Position numbers and translations under genes: made by a program. Under the pieces are notes generated by a model, which was not told the DNA's origin, searched no databases, and saw only the letters and a list, made by a program, of their open reading frames with translations. From positions 241,001-305,000 of the forward strand of contig NZ_LNRU01000007.1 of the NCBI RefSeq assembly GCF_001468225.1: a stretch of 64,000 nucleotides of DNA, read 5' to 3'. This stretch comes from Sphingopyxis sp. H053 (lineage in GTDB: Bacteria > Pseudomonadota > Alphaproteobacteria > Sphingomonadales > Sphingomonadaceae). Positions 44,941-53,058 of this stretch are shown in pieces; the first letter of the stretch is position 1; the number at the start of each line of letters is the position of its first letter.

Positions 44941-46227
44941 ATGACAAAACCTATATTGCCTGGAGAGGTAGCCGCCGCCGTCGTTGACCCCGTCGCATAC
45001 GGCCAATGGGATCCGCTGCACGAGCAGCTCGCCTGGGCCCGCGCGAATGCGCCGCTCGCTGTCGCCGAGAATCACGATCACGACCCCTTCTGGCTGGTGA
45101 CGCGCCACGCCGACATCATGGCGATCAGCCGCGACCCGCAGCGTTTCGCGAATGGCATCCGCCCGACGGTGCTGACCAATCGCGACGGAGAGGCGCTGGC
45201 GCGCGCGGCGACCCCGAACAATGACGGGCACCTGATTCGCTCGCTCGTCCAGATGGATGCCCCCGACCATATGAAATACCGGCTGCTGACGCAGAGCTGG
45301 TTCATGCCCAAGAATTTGAAGATCGTCGAAGACCGCATCCGCCAACTGGCGCGCGAAACCGTCGATCATATGCTTGAAGCGGGCGGAGAATGCGATTTCG
45401 CGCGCGATGTCGCGGCGCATTATCCGCTGCGCGTCATCATGGATATTTTGGGCGTCCCGCGCGAGGACGAGCCGCGCATGCTGATGCTGACGCAGCAATT
45501 GTTCGGCCCGACCGACCCCGAACTCAATCGGAGCCGCGAGGCGATCACCAGCGCCGAACAGGCGATCGCGATGCTCAATTACGTCATCGCCGATTTCGAA
45601 AATTATTTCGGCGCGCTCACCGCCGAGCGCCGCGCCAACCCGCGCGAGGATATCGCGACGGTGATCGCCAATGCGACGATCAATGGCGAGCAGATCCCCG
45701 ACCGCGAAATGTCGGGCTATTATATGATCGTCGCGACCGCGGGGCACGACACGACGAGCGCGTCGACCGCGGGCGCGATGATGGAACTTGCGAAGAACCC
45801 CGCGCTGTTCGAACGCTTCCGCGCCGCCGACAGCGACAAGGCGGGGCTGATCGAGGAAGCGATCCGCTGGACCACGCCGGTCCAGCATTTCATGCGCAGC
45901 GCCAGGGAAGATGTCGAGATCGGCGGGCAGACGATTCGCGAGGGCGACTGGCTCATGCTCAATTATGTTTCGGGCAACCGCGACGAGGCGGTGTTCGGCG
46001 ACCCCTTCGCTTTCGATCCCGACCGCGAGAAGAACCAGCAGATCGCCTTTGGGTTCGGCGCGCATGTCTGCCTGGGCCAGCATCTCGCGCGCATGGAGAT
46101 GCGTATATTGATGGAAGAGCTTTTGCCGCGGCTGAAAAACCTCGAACTGGCGGGCGAGCCGGCGCGCGTCGAATCGGTTTTCGTCGGCGGATTGAAGCGT
46201 CTGCCGATCCGGTTCGCGGCCGCCTAG
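44941..46227 (+). CDS. Cytochrome P450
   Basis: 428 residues, the size of soluble bacterial class I P450s. The I-helix oxygen-activation motif AGHDTTS is at 267-273, ExxR is E306-R309, and the haem loop FGFGAHVCLGQ gives the thiolate Cys 377. The sequence resembles terpene or alkane hydroxylating sphingomonad P450s, but I cannot fix the subfamily. No ferredoxin or ferredoxin reductase is next to it, so electrons must come from partners encoded elsewhere. Confidence 0.94.
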   Translation: MTKPILPGEVAAAVVDPVAYGQWDPLHEQLAWARANAPLAVAENHDHDPFWLVTRHADIMAISRDPQRFANGIRPTVLTNRDGEALARAATPNNDGHLIRSLVQMDAPDHMKYRLLTQSWFMPKNLKIVEDRIRQLARETVDHMLEAGGECDFARDVAAHYPLRVIMDILGVPREDEPRMLMLTQQLFGPTDPELNRSREAITSAEQAIAMLNYVIADFENYFGALTAERRANPREDIATVIANATINGEQIPDREMSGYYMIVATAGHDTTSASTAGAMMELAKNPALFERFRAADSDKAGLIEEAIRWTTPVQHFMRSAREDVEIGGQTIREGDWLMLNYVSGNRDEAVFGDPFAFDPDREKNQQIAFGFGAHVCLGQHLARMEMRILMEELLPRLKNLELAGEPARVESVFVGGLKRLPIRFAAA

Positions 46228-46248
46228 CTCCATCTGACGCGGCGCCGT

Positions 46249-46274
46249 GGAACCATTGCCCGTCGGCCGGCGTT
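46249..46274 (+). promoter_or_regulatory. EcfG-type (general stress sigma) promoter
   Basis: GGAAC (46249-46253), 17-nt spacer, CGTT (46271-46274), the consensus of alphaproteobacterial EcfG promoters (GGAAC-N16/17-CGTT). It lies just upstream of the small membrane protein gene, with AAGGAG as ribosome site in between. Confidence 0.6.
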
Positions 46275-46302
46275 TCCAGCCCGGTAAAAAAAGGAGTTTG
46301 CG

Positions 46303-46539
46303 ATGAATCTCTTAAAGAAGGCCGCGATCTCGTTCGCGGCGACGTCGATGGTCCTTGCGCCGGTGGCCGCGTCGGCTGCGCCCGCGCTGGACGCTGCCCG
46401 TGCGGGGGCCGTTGCCGAGGGTCAGAACGAACTCGAAGGTGCGAGCTGGATTGCGATCGTGCTCGGCCTTGCGATCATCGCCGGTGGTATCTGGCTGGTG
46501 GTCGATGGCAACGATGACGACGAGCCGGTAAGCCCGTAA
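46303..46539 (+). CDS. Small exported or membrane protein, predicted stress-induced
   Basis: 78 residues with AAGGAG at good spacing. A signal peptide (about 1-25, ending ASA-A) is followed by a short loop, a transmembrane helix (WIAIVLGLAIIAGGIWLVV, about 49-67) and an acidic tail GNDDDEPVSP. I recognise no named family. An EcfG-type promoter upstream and an intrinsic terminator downstream make it a complete monocistronic unit, probably part of the general stress response. Confidence 0.8.
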   Translation: MNLLKKAAISFAATSMVLAPVAASAAPALDAARAGAVAEGQNELEGASWIAIVLGLAIIAGGIWLVVDGNDDDEPVSP

Positions 46540-46556
46540 ATTCGCGGCAGGAAATG

Positions 46557-46585
46557 GCCCTCTCCCCGCAAGGAGGGGGCTTTTT
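46557..46585 (+). terminator. Intrinsic terminator after the small membrane protein
   Basis: GCCCTCTCC (46557-46565) pairs with GGAGGGGGC (46572-46580), followed by TTTTT (46581-46585). Confidence 0.8.
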
Positions 46586-46597
46586 CACGCCCGAAAC

Positions 46598-47008
46598 CTA
46601 GACTTTCTCGCTCGGGAAAAAGCGTGCGATGACGTCGCTCGCAAGCCGCGCGGGACGCAGCGTTTCGGCGTCGATGCAGCACCATGAGGATTTAACCTCG
46701 GCCAGCACATCCTCGCCGCGCTTGATGATCGTTTCGTAAAAGGCGCGCGCGCCCTGAACCTTTTCGAGGATCACGGTCGCGATGACCTGATCGTCGAGGA
46801 ACGCCGGACGGCGGTAGGTGATCTCGTGCTTCAGCGCGACCCACAAATGCGCCGCGACCGCGTCGGGCGGCGCGATATGGCGCCAGTGCGACAGCACCGC
46901 TTCCTGCACCCAGCTCAGATAATGGGCGTTGTTAACATGCCCCATGAAATCGATCTGGTCGGCACCAACGGCGATCGCATGGTCGTGCGGAAGGGAAGCG
47001 GTGATCAT
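46598..47008 (-). CDS. 4HBT (YbgC-like) acyl-CoA thioesterase
   Basis: 136 residues. The hot-dog thioesterase motif is IDFMGHVNNAHYLSW with the catalytic D20, then EITYRRPAFLDD and TVILEKVQGARAFYETII. It hydrolyses short or aromatic acyl-CoAs; the substrate is unknown. No ribosome site is visible, and a palindrome lies six bases upstream of the start codon. Confidence 0.9.
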   Translation of the reverse strand: MITASLPHDHAIAVGADQIDFMGHVNNAHYLSWVQEAVLSHWRHIAPPDAVAAHLWVALKHEITYRRPAFLDDQVIATVILEKVQGARAFYETIIKRGEDVLAEVKSSWCCIDAETLRPARLASDVIARFFPSEKV

Positions 47009-47013
47009 ATCGC

Positions 47014-47027
47014 TGACACTAATGTCA
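47014..47027. promoter_or_regulatory. Palindrome upstream of the thioesterase gene
   Basis: TGACA-CTAA-TGTCA, perfect 5-bp arms, ending six bases before the thioesterase start on the minus strand. It resembles operators of small dimeric repressors (TetR or GntR families). Confidence 0.35.
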
Positions 47028-47053
47028 ATATTTTGTGACGGAAAGATGAATTA

Positions 47054-47524
47054 TCATCCGCGCCCGCGATAGGGCGCGACGCCCTGATCGGGGAGCCACA
47101 GGTCGGCGGGCGGCGCGCTCGATTGCCAGAAGACGTCGATCGGAATGCCGCCGCGCGGATACCAGTAACCGCCGATGCGCAGCCAGCGGGGCTGCATTTC
47201 GTCGAACAGGCGGCGGCCGATGCCGACGGTGCAATCCTCGTGAAATCCGGCATGATTGCGGAACGAGCCGAGGAAGAGCTTCAGGCTCTTCGATTCGACG
47301 ATGGTCTCGCCGGGCGCATAATCGATCACGAGGTGCGCGAAATCGGGCTGGCCGGTCACCGGGCAGAGCGAGGTGAACTCGGGTGCGGCGAAGCGGACGA
47401 GATAGAGCTCGCCGGCGCGCGGATTGGGGACATAGTCGAGAACCGCGGCCTCGGGCGAGGCAGGAAGTTCGCTGGACTGGCCGAGATGTTTCGGCGCGAG
47501 CGGGGTAGGGCTGGAATCGGTCAT
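47054..47524 (-). CDS. queF: NADPH-dependent preQ0 reductase
   Basis: 156 residues, the short (monomodular) QueF type. The catalytic Cys 54 lies in [17 protein letters not shown] with D61. [16 protein letters not shown] carries E77 and HEDC follows. It reduces 7-cyano-7-deazaguanine to preQ1 in queuosine synthesis for tRNA modification. No other queuosine gene and no preQ1 riboswitch are nearby. Confidence 0.95.
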   Translation of the reverse strand: MTDSSPTPLAPKHLGQSSELPASPEAAVLDYVPNPRAGELYLVRFAAPEFTSLCPVTGQPDFAHLVIDYAPGETIVESKSLKLFLGSFRNHAGFHEDCTVGIGRRLFDEMQPRWLRIGGYWYPRGGIPIDVFWQSSAPPADLWLPDQGVAPYRGRG

Positions 47525-47586
47525 GGAAAGGCTCTAGTGCGCAGCGGCGCCGATGTCACCGATCTGGTTGGACGGAAGCGGCAGGG

Positions 47587-47602
47587 TTCAGCGCCAATTC
47601 AG
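47587..47602 (+). promoter_or_regulatory. TTCAG direct repeats with 11-bp spacing
   Basis: TTCAG at 47587-47591 and 47598-47602, one helical turn apart, about 42 bp before the start of the Pro-rich membrane protein. Similar in sequence and spacing to the degP-upstream repeats. Confidence 0.3.
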
Positions 47603-47643
47603 CGGCGTGTGCGAGATATGGGTAGTGTGGGATCGCGGACAAG

Positions 47644-48984
47644 ATGACGGTGCGTAACTTCGGGCGAGAACAGGTGGCGACGCTCGCGCTGGCGGCGACG
47701 ATGCTGAGCGCGGCGATGCCCGCGCGCGCGCAGGACACCGCAACCTCGTCACGCCCGATCGACTTCCGTCTGCCGCCGCCCGCCGACGACGGCCGGACGC
47801 CGGGTGTGCAGGGGCCCTCGGACAATGGCCTGCCGCCGGTGGCGCCGGGCGAACGCCGCGGCCAGCCGACGCCCACCCCCGCGCCGACGCCGCCGCAGCC
47901 GGTGGCGCCGCCGCGCATAGCCCCGACCCAGCCGGCGGCCGCCACCCCGGCACCCGCGCCGGCACCGACACGGCGGGGCGCCCCCGCGGTCGCGGCTCCG
48001 CGTACGGCCGCACCGGAAACCGCAAACCCGGCGGCGCCCGCTGCGACCGACAATCCGGCATTGCCGCCGCTTGAGACCGCCGCGCCGCCCGCTGCCACGG
48101 CGGCCGACGCCGCACCCATTACCGCCGACGAAACGCCGGTCACGGCGGCTCCCGCGGACGCGCCGTCGGGCACGCCGATCTGGGCGTGGGTGCTTGCCGC
48201 GCTGGCGGCTGTGGGTGCCGGTTTCTGGTACTGGCGCCGCCGCGCCGCGCCCGCCGGTCCCGCCATCGACGAATCGCCAGAGGCGCCGCGCCGGGCGCCG
48301 AAACCGCCGGTTCAGCGCGCCGCGTCGCCGGCTTCGCTAAGGCCCGCCGCGCCGAAGCCAACGCAGCCGGTGGCGCCGCGCCCGGCCGCACCCCAGCCTG
48401 CGCGCGCGCCGCTTGCGCCGCCCGAGCGGCCTCAGCCTTCGCCGCTCGTCACGCGCCCGGCGGCCGAAAAGCGCGCGATCATCGGCATGGCGCTCGACAT
48501 CCGCAGCATCCGCTTCGCCGCCGACCATGTGGCGGTCGGCTTTGCACTTCACCTCATGAATCAGGGGCCGACCGCGGCGACCGGCCTGATGGTCCGCATC
48601 GCGCTCAACCAGGGATCGGCGATGACCGAACCGGTGCTGGCGCGCTTCTTCGACGGCGCGGGCGGCAGCGTGCTGCGCGACGATATGATGCTCGCGCCCG
48701 GCGCGGGCGAGGAATTGTCGACCGAGGTGATGCTGCCACGCGCCGCGATCGAGCCGTTGATGATCGGCGGCAAGCCGATGCTCGTCCCCGTCATCGCGTT
48801 CGACGTGACCTATCATTGGGACGGCGAGGGCGACGCCTTCGGCCAGAATGCGGGCAGCTTTGTGCTCGGCCGCGAGCAAGGTGCGAGCGGGAGCGAAAAG
48901 CTCGCGCCGCTGCCGCTCGACCGCGCTTCTTATACGGTCGATCGGCCCGCGGCGCGTTCGACCGCCGTCAAGCGCGCTCAATAG
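47644..48984 (+). CDS. Pro/Ala-rich signal-peptide membrane protein of unknown function
   Basis: 446 residues. A signal peptide (about 1-29) is followed by about 150 residues very rich in Pro and Ala. One transmembrane helix (IWAWVLAALAAVGAGFWYW, about 179-197) comes next, then a second Pro-rich linker and a C-terminal beta-rich domain (about 285-420, IGMALDIRSIRFAADHVAVGFALHL). The layout suggests a periplasmic spacer, a membrane anchor and a cytoplasmic domain. I do not recognise the domain. Confidence 0.82.
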   Translation: MTVRNFGREQVATLALAATMLSAAMPARAQDTATSSRPIDFRLPPPADDGRTPGVQGPSDNGLPPVAPGERRGQPTPTPAPTPPQPVAPPRIAPTQPAAATPAPAPAPTRRGAPAVAAPRTAAPETANPAAPAATDNPALPPLETAAPPAATAADAAPITADETPVTAAPADAPSGTPIWAWVLAALAAVGAGFWYWRRRAAPAGPAIDESPEAPRRAPKPPVQRAASPASLRPAAPKPTQPVAPRPAAPQPARAPLAPPERPQPSPLVTRPAAEKRAIIGMALDIRSIRFAADHVAVGFALHLMNQGPTAATGLMVRIALNQGSAMTEPVLARFFDGAGGSVLRDDMMLAPGAGEELSTEVMLPRAAIEPLMIGGKPMLVPVIAFDVTYHWDGEGDAFGQNAGSFVLGREQGASGSEKLAPLPLDRASYTVDRPAARSTAVKRAQ

Positions 48985-49171
48985 TTTGGCTCAAAACGGC
49001 ACTGCTTTTTTGTTGCGGTGCAGCATCGGCTGGGGCAGGATCGACTGCGCTTGAAAAAGCGCGGGTGGGGGCATAGGCTGCTATTCCCCCAGAAAAGAAC
49101 AGAGCCACAGCAGGATGGCCGGCGAGGGACAGGAAAAACAGGTTCCCGACCGGTCGCAACAGGAGCATGAC
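48985..49171 (+). other. sseA leader region with two hairpins
   Basis: GCGCTT-GAAA-AAGCGC (49047-49062) and TGGGGG...CCCCCA with an inner ATAG/CTAT pair (49066-49091) lie in the leader before sseA. No T-run follows either, so they are not obvious terminators. I see no known sulfur riboswitch consensus. Confidence 0.3.
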
Positions 49172-50014
49172 ATGGACGCCTTGGTCTCAACCGACTGGCT
49201 GGAACGCGAACTGGGGGCATCGGACTTGCGGGTCGTCGATGCGACGAAATTCCTTGCCGACGAGGGACGCGACGCGCGCGCCGAATATGAGGCGGGCCAC
49301 ATCCCCGGCGCGGTGTTCATGGACCTCGCCGAACTGACCGATCCGTCGAGCGACATCGACAATATGGCGCCGCAGGCCGAGAAATTCGCGAGCCGCATGC
49401 AGTCGCTCGGCCTCGGCGATGGCAGCCGCATCGTGCTTTACGACGACAGCCCGCTCAAGAGCGCGGCGCGCGGCTGGTGGCTCCTGAAGCTGTTCGGCGC
49501 GCATGACGTCGCGCTGCTCGACGGCGGCCTCGCGAAGTGGAAGGCCGAAGGCCGCGGGCTCGAAATGGGCAAGCAGACGCTGCGCCACCGTCACTTCACC
49601 GTATGGCGCGATGCGAAGGCGGTACGCACCAAGGACCAGGTGCTCGCGAACCTGGACAGCGCCGCCGAACAGGTTGTCGATGCGCGCCCCGCGGCGCGCT
49701 TTACCGGCGAGGAACGCGATCCGCGTCCGGGCCTTGCCCCCGGCCATATCCCGAACTCGCGCAGCCTGCCGCACAGCGAGCTGTTCAACGCTGACGGCAC
49801 GTGGAAGCGTGGCGACGATCTGAAGGCCGCGTTCGACGCCGCGGGGGTCGATCTCGACAAACCGCTCATCACCACCTGCGGCAGCGGCATGACCGCGACC
49901 GTCGTCGCATTCGGCGCGCACCTGCTCGGTAAGGACGATGTCGCGGTTTACGACGGCAGCTGGGTCGAATGGGGCGCCGACCCCGCGACGCCCAAGGCGA
50001 CCGGCGCGGCCTGA
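49172..50014 (+). CDS. sseA: 3-mercaptopyruvate sulfurtransferase, rhodanese tandem domain
   Basis: 280 residues from ATG 49172, with AGGAG six bases upstream; a longer in-frame start exists but lacks this. Two rhodanese domains are present: the N-terminal is inactive, and the C-terminal carries C236 in CGSGMT, the loop typical of mercaptopyruvate sulfurtransferases rather than thiosulfate rhodaneses. It transfers sulfur from 3-mercaptopyruvate. A cystathionine lyase gene follows, consistent with sulfur amino-acid metabolism, but a repeat lies between them. Confidence 0.92.
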   Translation: MDALVSTDWLERELGASDLRVVDATKFLADEGRDARAEYEAGHIPGAVFMDLAELTDPSSDIDNMAPQAEKFASRMQSLGLGDGSRIVLYDDSPLKSAARGWWLLKLFGAHDVALLDGGLAKWKAEGRGLEMGKQTLRHRHFTVWRDAKAVRTKDQVLANLDSAAEQVVDARPAARFTGEERDPRPGLAPGHIPNSRSLPHSELFNADGTWKRGDDLKAAFDAAGVDLDKPLITTCGSGMTATVVAFGAHLLGKDDVAVYDGSWVEWGADPATPKATGAA

Positions 50015-50023
50015 AAACAAAAA

Positions 50024-50114
50024 CGTCGCCCCCGCGAAGGCGGGGGCCGTTGTCGGCCTTACTGAGCGCCGAAGGCTTAAACTTCCAGCGGCCCCCGCCT
50101 TCGCGGGGGCGACG
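50024..50114. repeat. 26-bp-arm palindromic repeat with CCCGCGAAGGCGGG core
   Basis: Perfect 26-bp inverted arms (50024-50049 and 50089-50114), each containing a small hairpin around CCCGCGAAGGCGGG, separated by 39 bp. Shares its core with the repeats at 13507 and 42071. Confidence 0.75.
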
Positions 50115-50166
50115 GTAAGTTTCGCCACCACTGGATTTTGGCCGGTGCTCCGCTAACAAGGCGGGG

Positions 50167-51372
50167 ATGAGCAAAAGCGACGATGACAGCCTCCGCCCTG
50201 CGACGAAACTCGTGCAGGGCGGTCGGCGCCCCGAATGGACCGGCGACCCGCGGCTTGGCGGCGGCGTCGTCAATCCGCCGGTGTGGCGCGCCTCGACGAT
50301 CCTCTACGACAATATCGCCGACCTGAAGGCGCGCGGTCATGCGACGCACGACAAGCTCTATTACGGCCGGCGCGGGACGCCGACGGTGTGGGCGCTTGCC
50401 GATGCGTTGACGCAGATGGAGCCGGGGGCCGAGGGCACCTTGCTCTATCCGTCGGGGGTCGCGGCCAATTCGGCGGGGCTGCTCGCGCTGCTGTCGCCGG
50501 ATGATCACCTGCTGATGGTCGACAGCGCGTACGAACCGACACGCGCCTTCTGCAACGGCATGCTCGCGCGCCTCGGCATCGAGACGACCTACTATGACCC
50601 GCTCGTCGGCGCGGGGATCGCCGAGCTGATTCGGCCTGAGACGAAGCTGATCTTCCTCGAGTCGCCGGGCAGCCTGACCTTTGAGGTGCAGGATATTCCC
50701 GCGATCACGCGTGTCGCGCGGGCGCGCGGCGTGCTGACGATGCTCGACAACACCTGGGCGACGCCCTTGCTGTTCCCGGCGCTGGCGCACGGCGTCGATG
50801 TTACGATGATGAGCCTCACCAAATATGTCGGCGGGCACAGCGACGCGATGATGGGCTCTCTCACTGCGACCAAGGGGATCTGGCCGAAGCTGCGCAGCGC
50901 GGCGTACCAGCTTGGCCAGGCGGTTTCGCCCGACGATTGCGCGCTGATGCTGCGCGGGCTGCGCACGCTCGACGTGCGGATGCAGCGCCACGGCGCGAAC
51001 GGGCTGGCGGTCGCGAACTGGCTCGCGGCGCGGAGCGAGGTCGGCCGTGTGCTGCACCCCGCGCGGCCCGGCGATCGCGGCCATGCGATCTGGTCGCGCG
51101 ATTTCGCCGGCACGAGCGGGCTGTTCGGCTTCACGCTGAAGGGCGCCGACGAAGCCGCGCGGACGCGCTTCATCGATTCGCTTGTCCATTTCGGCATCGG
51201 CTTCAGCTGGGGCGGCTATGAAAGCCTTGTCGTCCCGAGCGATCCGCCGTCGATCCGCACCGCGACCATATGGACCGATCCCGATCCGCTCGTCCGCCTG
51301 TCGATCGGGCTCGAGGATCCGGCCGACCTGATCGCCGACCTCGAACGCGGCTTTGCCGCGATGGCGGGATAA
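50167..51372 (+). CDS. metC: Cystathionine beta-lyase-type PLP enzyme
   Basis: 401 residues of the Cys/Met metabolism PLP family. YGRRGTPTVWALADAL and YPSGVAANSAGLLALL are family stretches, and the PLP lysine is K219 in SLTKYVGGHSD. The C-terminal WGGYESLVV is typical of the MetC branch. It probably cleaves cystathionine to homocysteine, pyruvate and ammonia. A related C-S lyase activity cannot be excluded. Confidence 0.9.
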   Translation: MSKSDDDSLRPATKLVQGGRRPEWTGDPRLGGGVVNPPVWRASTILYDNIADLKARGHATHDKLYYGRRGTPTVWALADALTQMEPGAEGTLLYPSGVAANSAGLLALLSPDDHLLMVDSAYEPTRAFCNGMLARLGIETTYYDPLVGAGIAELIRPETKLIFLESPGSLTFEVQDIPAITRVARARGVLTMLDNTWATPLLFPALAHGVDVTMMSLTKYVGGHSDAMMGSLTATKGIWPKLRSAAYQLGQAVSPDDCALMLRGLRTLDVRMQRHGANGLAVANWLAARSEVGRVLHPARPGDRGHAIWSRDFAGTSGLFGFTLKGADEAARTRFIDSLVHFGIGFSWGGYESLVVPSDPPSIRTATIWTDPDPLVRLSIGLEDPADLIADLERGFAAMAG

Positions 51373-51376
51373 GCCG

Positions 51377-52309
51377 ATGGACGGGCTGTCCGGGGGCCTT
51401 CTCCGCACGATCGAGGCGCTGAAGGCGATCGGCATCGATGTCGGCTCGTACAGGCTGTCGCTCTATGGGCTGTTCTCGACGATCGTCGTCGCGGTGCTGC
51501 TTTATCTGGCGGTCCGCATCATCCTGCGGTCGATCAAATGGCTGCTCCGCCGCAACACCCAGATCGATGCGACGCAGCGGCTGCTCGCCGAAAAGCTGAT
51601 CGCGATCGCGCTGTTCGTCTTTGCGCTGCTCTTCGGCATCGACCTGCTCGGCATCGACCTCACCGCGCTCGCGGTCTTCTCGGGGGCGGCGGGCCTCGCG
51701 ATCGGTTTCGGGCTGCAAAAGACCGTCGGCAATCTGATCGCCGGGATCATCCTGCTGATGGACCGGTCGATCAAGCCGGGCGACATCATCGTCGTCGGCG
51801 ACGGCAGCTCGATGGGCGGATCGGCGCTACCCGGCGGGGTGCCCAATGTCGGCCGCGTTGCGAAGATCGGGGTGCGCGCGGTCAATGTCGTCACCCGCGA
51901 CGGCAAGAAGCATCTGATCCCGAACGAATTGTTGATGACGCAGGCGGTCGAGAACTGGAGCTATGCGAGCCCCGAGGTGCGCGTGCGGATGCGTGTTCCG
52001 GTCGGTTACGGCTGCGATTTGCGGCTCGCGCAGCGGCTGATCATGGAAACCGCGACGGCGAATCCGCGCATCTTGAACGAGCCCGAACCGGCGGTGTGGA
52101 TCACGGCATTCGGGGAACGCGCGGTCGAGCACGAGCTGCGCTACTGGATTTCGGACCCTGAAGCGGGGCTCGGCAATATCCAGGGCGAGGTGTTCCTGGG
52201 GATATGGGACCGCTTCAAGGAAGCGGGGATCGCCATCCCCTATCCGCGGCAGGATGTGCGGATTATCGGGGCGCCGGATGATAGCCCGGCGCCCACAAGC
52301 AAGATTTAG
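51377..52309 (+). CDS. MscS-type small-conductance mechanosensitive channel
   Basis: 310 residues from ATG 51377, four bases after the metC stop. Three N-terminal transmembrane helices are visible, then the pore helix region GLAIGFGLQKTVGNLIAGIILL with KPGDIIVV, the MscS signature. A cytoplasmic beta and alpha/beta vestibule completes it. It opens on membrane tension to release solutes in osmotic downshock. The 3' end overlaps that of ppa by four bases. Confidence 0.92.
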   Translation: MDGLSGGLLRTIEALKAIGIDVGSYRLSLYGLFSTIVVAVLLYLAVRIILRSIKWLLRRNTQIDATQRLLAEKLIAIALFVFALLFGIDLLGIDLTALAVFSGAAGLAIGFGLQKTVGNLIAGIILLMDRSIKPGDIIVVGDGSSMGGSALPGGVPNVGRVAKIGVRAVNVVTRDGKKHLIPNELLMTQAVENWSYASPEVRVRMRVPVGYGCDLRLAQRLIMETATANPRILNEPEPAVWITAFGERAVEHELRYWISDPEAGLGNIQGEVFLGIWDRFKEAGIAIPYPRQDVRIIGAPDDSPAPTSKI

Positions 52310-52842
52310 AAGCCGGTCTTCTTCGCGCGCTCGATGCATTCGACGATGATGCGCTTCGCCTCGTTCTCATCGCCCCAGCCGTTGAGCTTCGCCCATTTGC
52401 CGGGTTCGAGATCCTTATAGTGGGTGAAGAAATGCTCGATCTGCTGCAGCACGATCGGCGGCATGTCGGTGTAGCTCGCGACATCGGCATAATAGGGGAA
52501 GGTCTTGTTGACCGGGACGCACAGCAGTTTCTCGTCGCCGCCGGCATCGTCTTCCATCATCAGCACGCCGATCGGGCGGCACTTGACCACCGCGCCCGCG
52601 ACGATCGGCGAGCGCGCGACGACGAGGGCGTCGAGCGGGTCGCCGTCCTCGCCCAGCGTATGCGGGACGAAGCCGTAATTGGCGGGATAGCGCATCGGGG
52701 TGTGCAGGAAGCGGTCGACGAACAGCGCGCCGCTCGCCTTGTCGAATTCATATTTCACCGGCTCGCCGCCGATCGGAACTTCGATCAGGACGTTGAGGCT
52801 GTCGGGCGGGCTGTCGCCGGCGGGAATCAGGTCGATGCGCAT
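52306..52842 (-). CDS. ppa: Inorganic pyrophosphatase (family I)
   Basis: 178 residues with AAGGA before ATG 52842. Family I motifs are present: KYEFDKASGALFVDR, YPANYGFVPHTLGEDGDPLD (the metal-binding aspartates) and VPVNKTFPYYADV. It hydrolyses pyrophosphate to phosphate, driving biosynthesis. The stop overlaps the convergent mscS stop. Confidence 0.96.
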   Translation of the reverse strand: MRIDLIPAGDSPPDSLNVLIEVPIGGEPVKYEFDKASGALFVDRFLHTPMRYPANYGFVPHTLGEDGDPLDALVVARSPIVAGAVVKCRPIGVLMMEDDAGGDEKLLCVPVNKTFPYYADVASYTDMPPIVLQQIEHFFTHYKDLEPGKWAKLNGWGDENEAKRIIVECIERAKKTGF

Positions 52843-52926
52843 GGGAGATCCTTTTGTGCTTTTTTGAATCGCGCGCGCCTTTAGCGCCGGAAAGAGCCAA
52901 AAGTCGAGGGGGGAGGGTGTGCAAGT

Positions 52927-53057
52927 TCCTCCCTGTGCCGCAGGCATGGGAAGGTGGCAGCGCGAAGCGCTGACGGAGGGGCCGTGGCGCAACGTCGCGG
53001 CCCCTCCATCCATGCTGCGCATGGTCCTCCTCCCCACCGCTGCGCGGCAGGGAGGAT
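52927..53057. repeat. 131-bp palindromic intergenic element, copy 2
   Basis: On the minus strand this reads as a close relative of the element at 7599-7729, with the same length, the same CCTCCCTG...CAGGGAGG ends and the same GGAGGGGCCGCGACGTTGCG interior. It lies between ppa and the M61 peptidase, on its 3' side. Confidence 0.75.
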
Positions 53058-53058
53058 T

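Noticed and set aside
42115..46233. Single 1372-codon minus-strand frame spanning the M1 peptidase and P450
   Set aside because: The upstream part is antisense to the P450; the peptidase begins at its lipoprotein signal (44814).
48985..49171. Sulfur-related riboswitch before sseA/metC
   Set aside because: Two hairpins are present, but I could not match the SAM-II or SAH riboswitch consensus.
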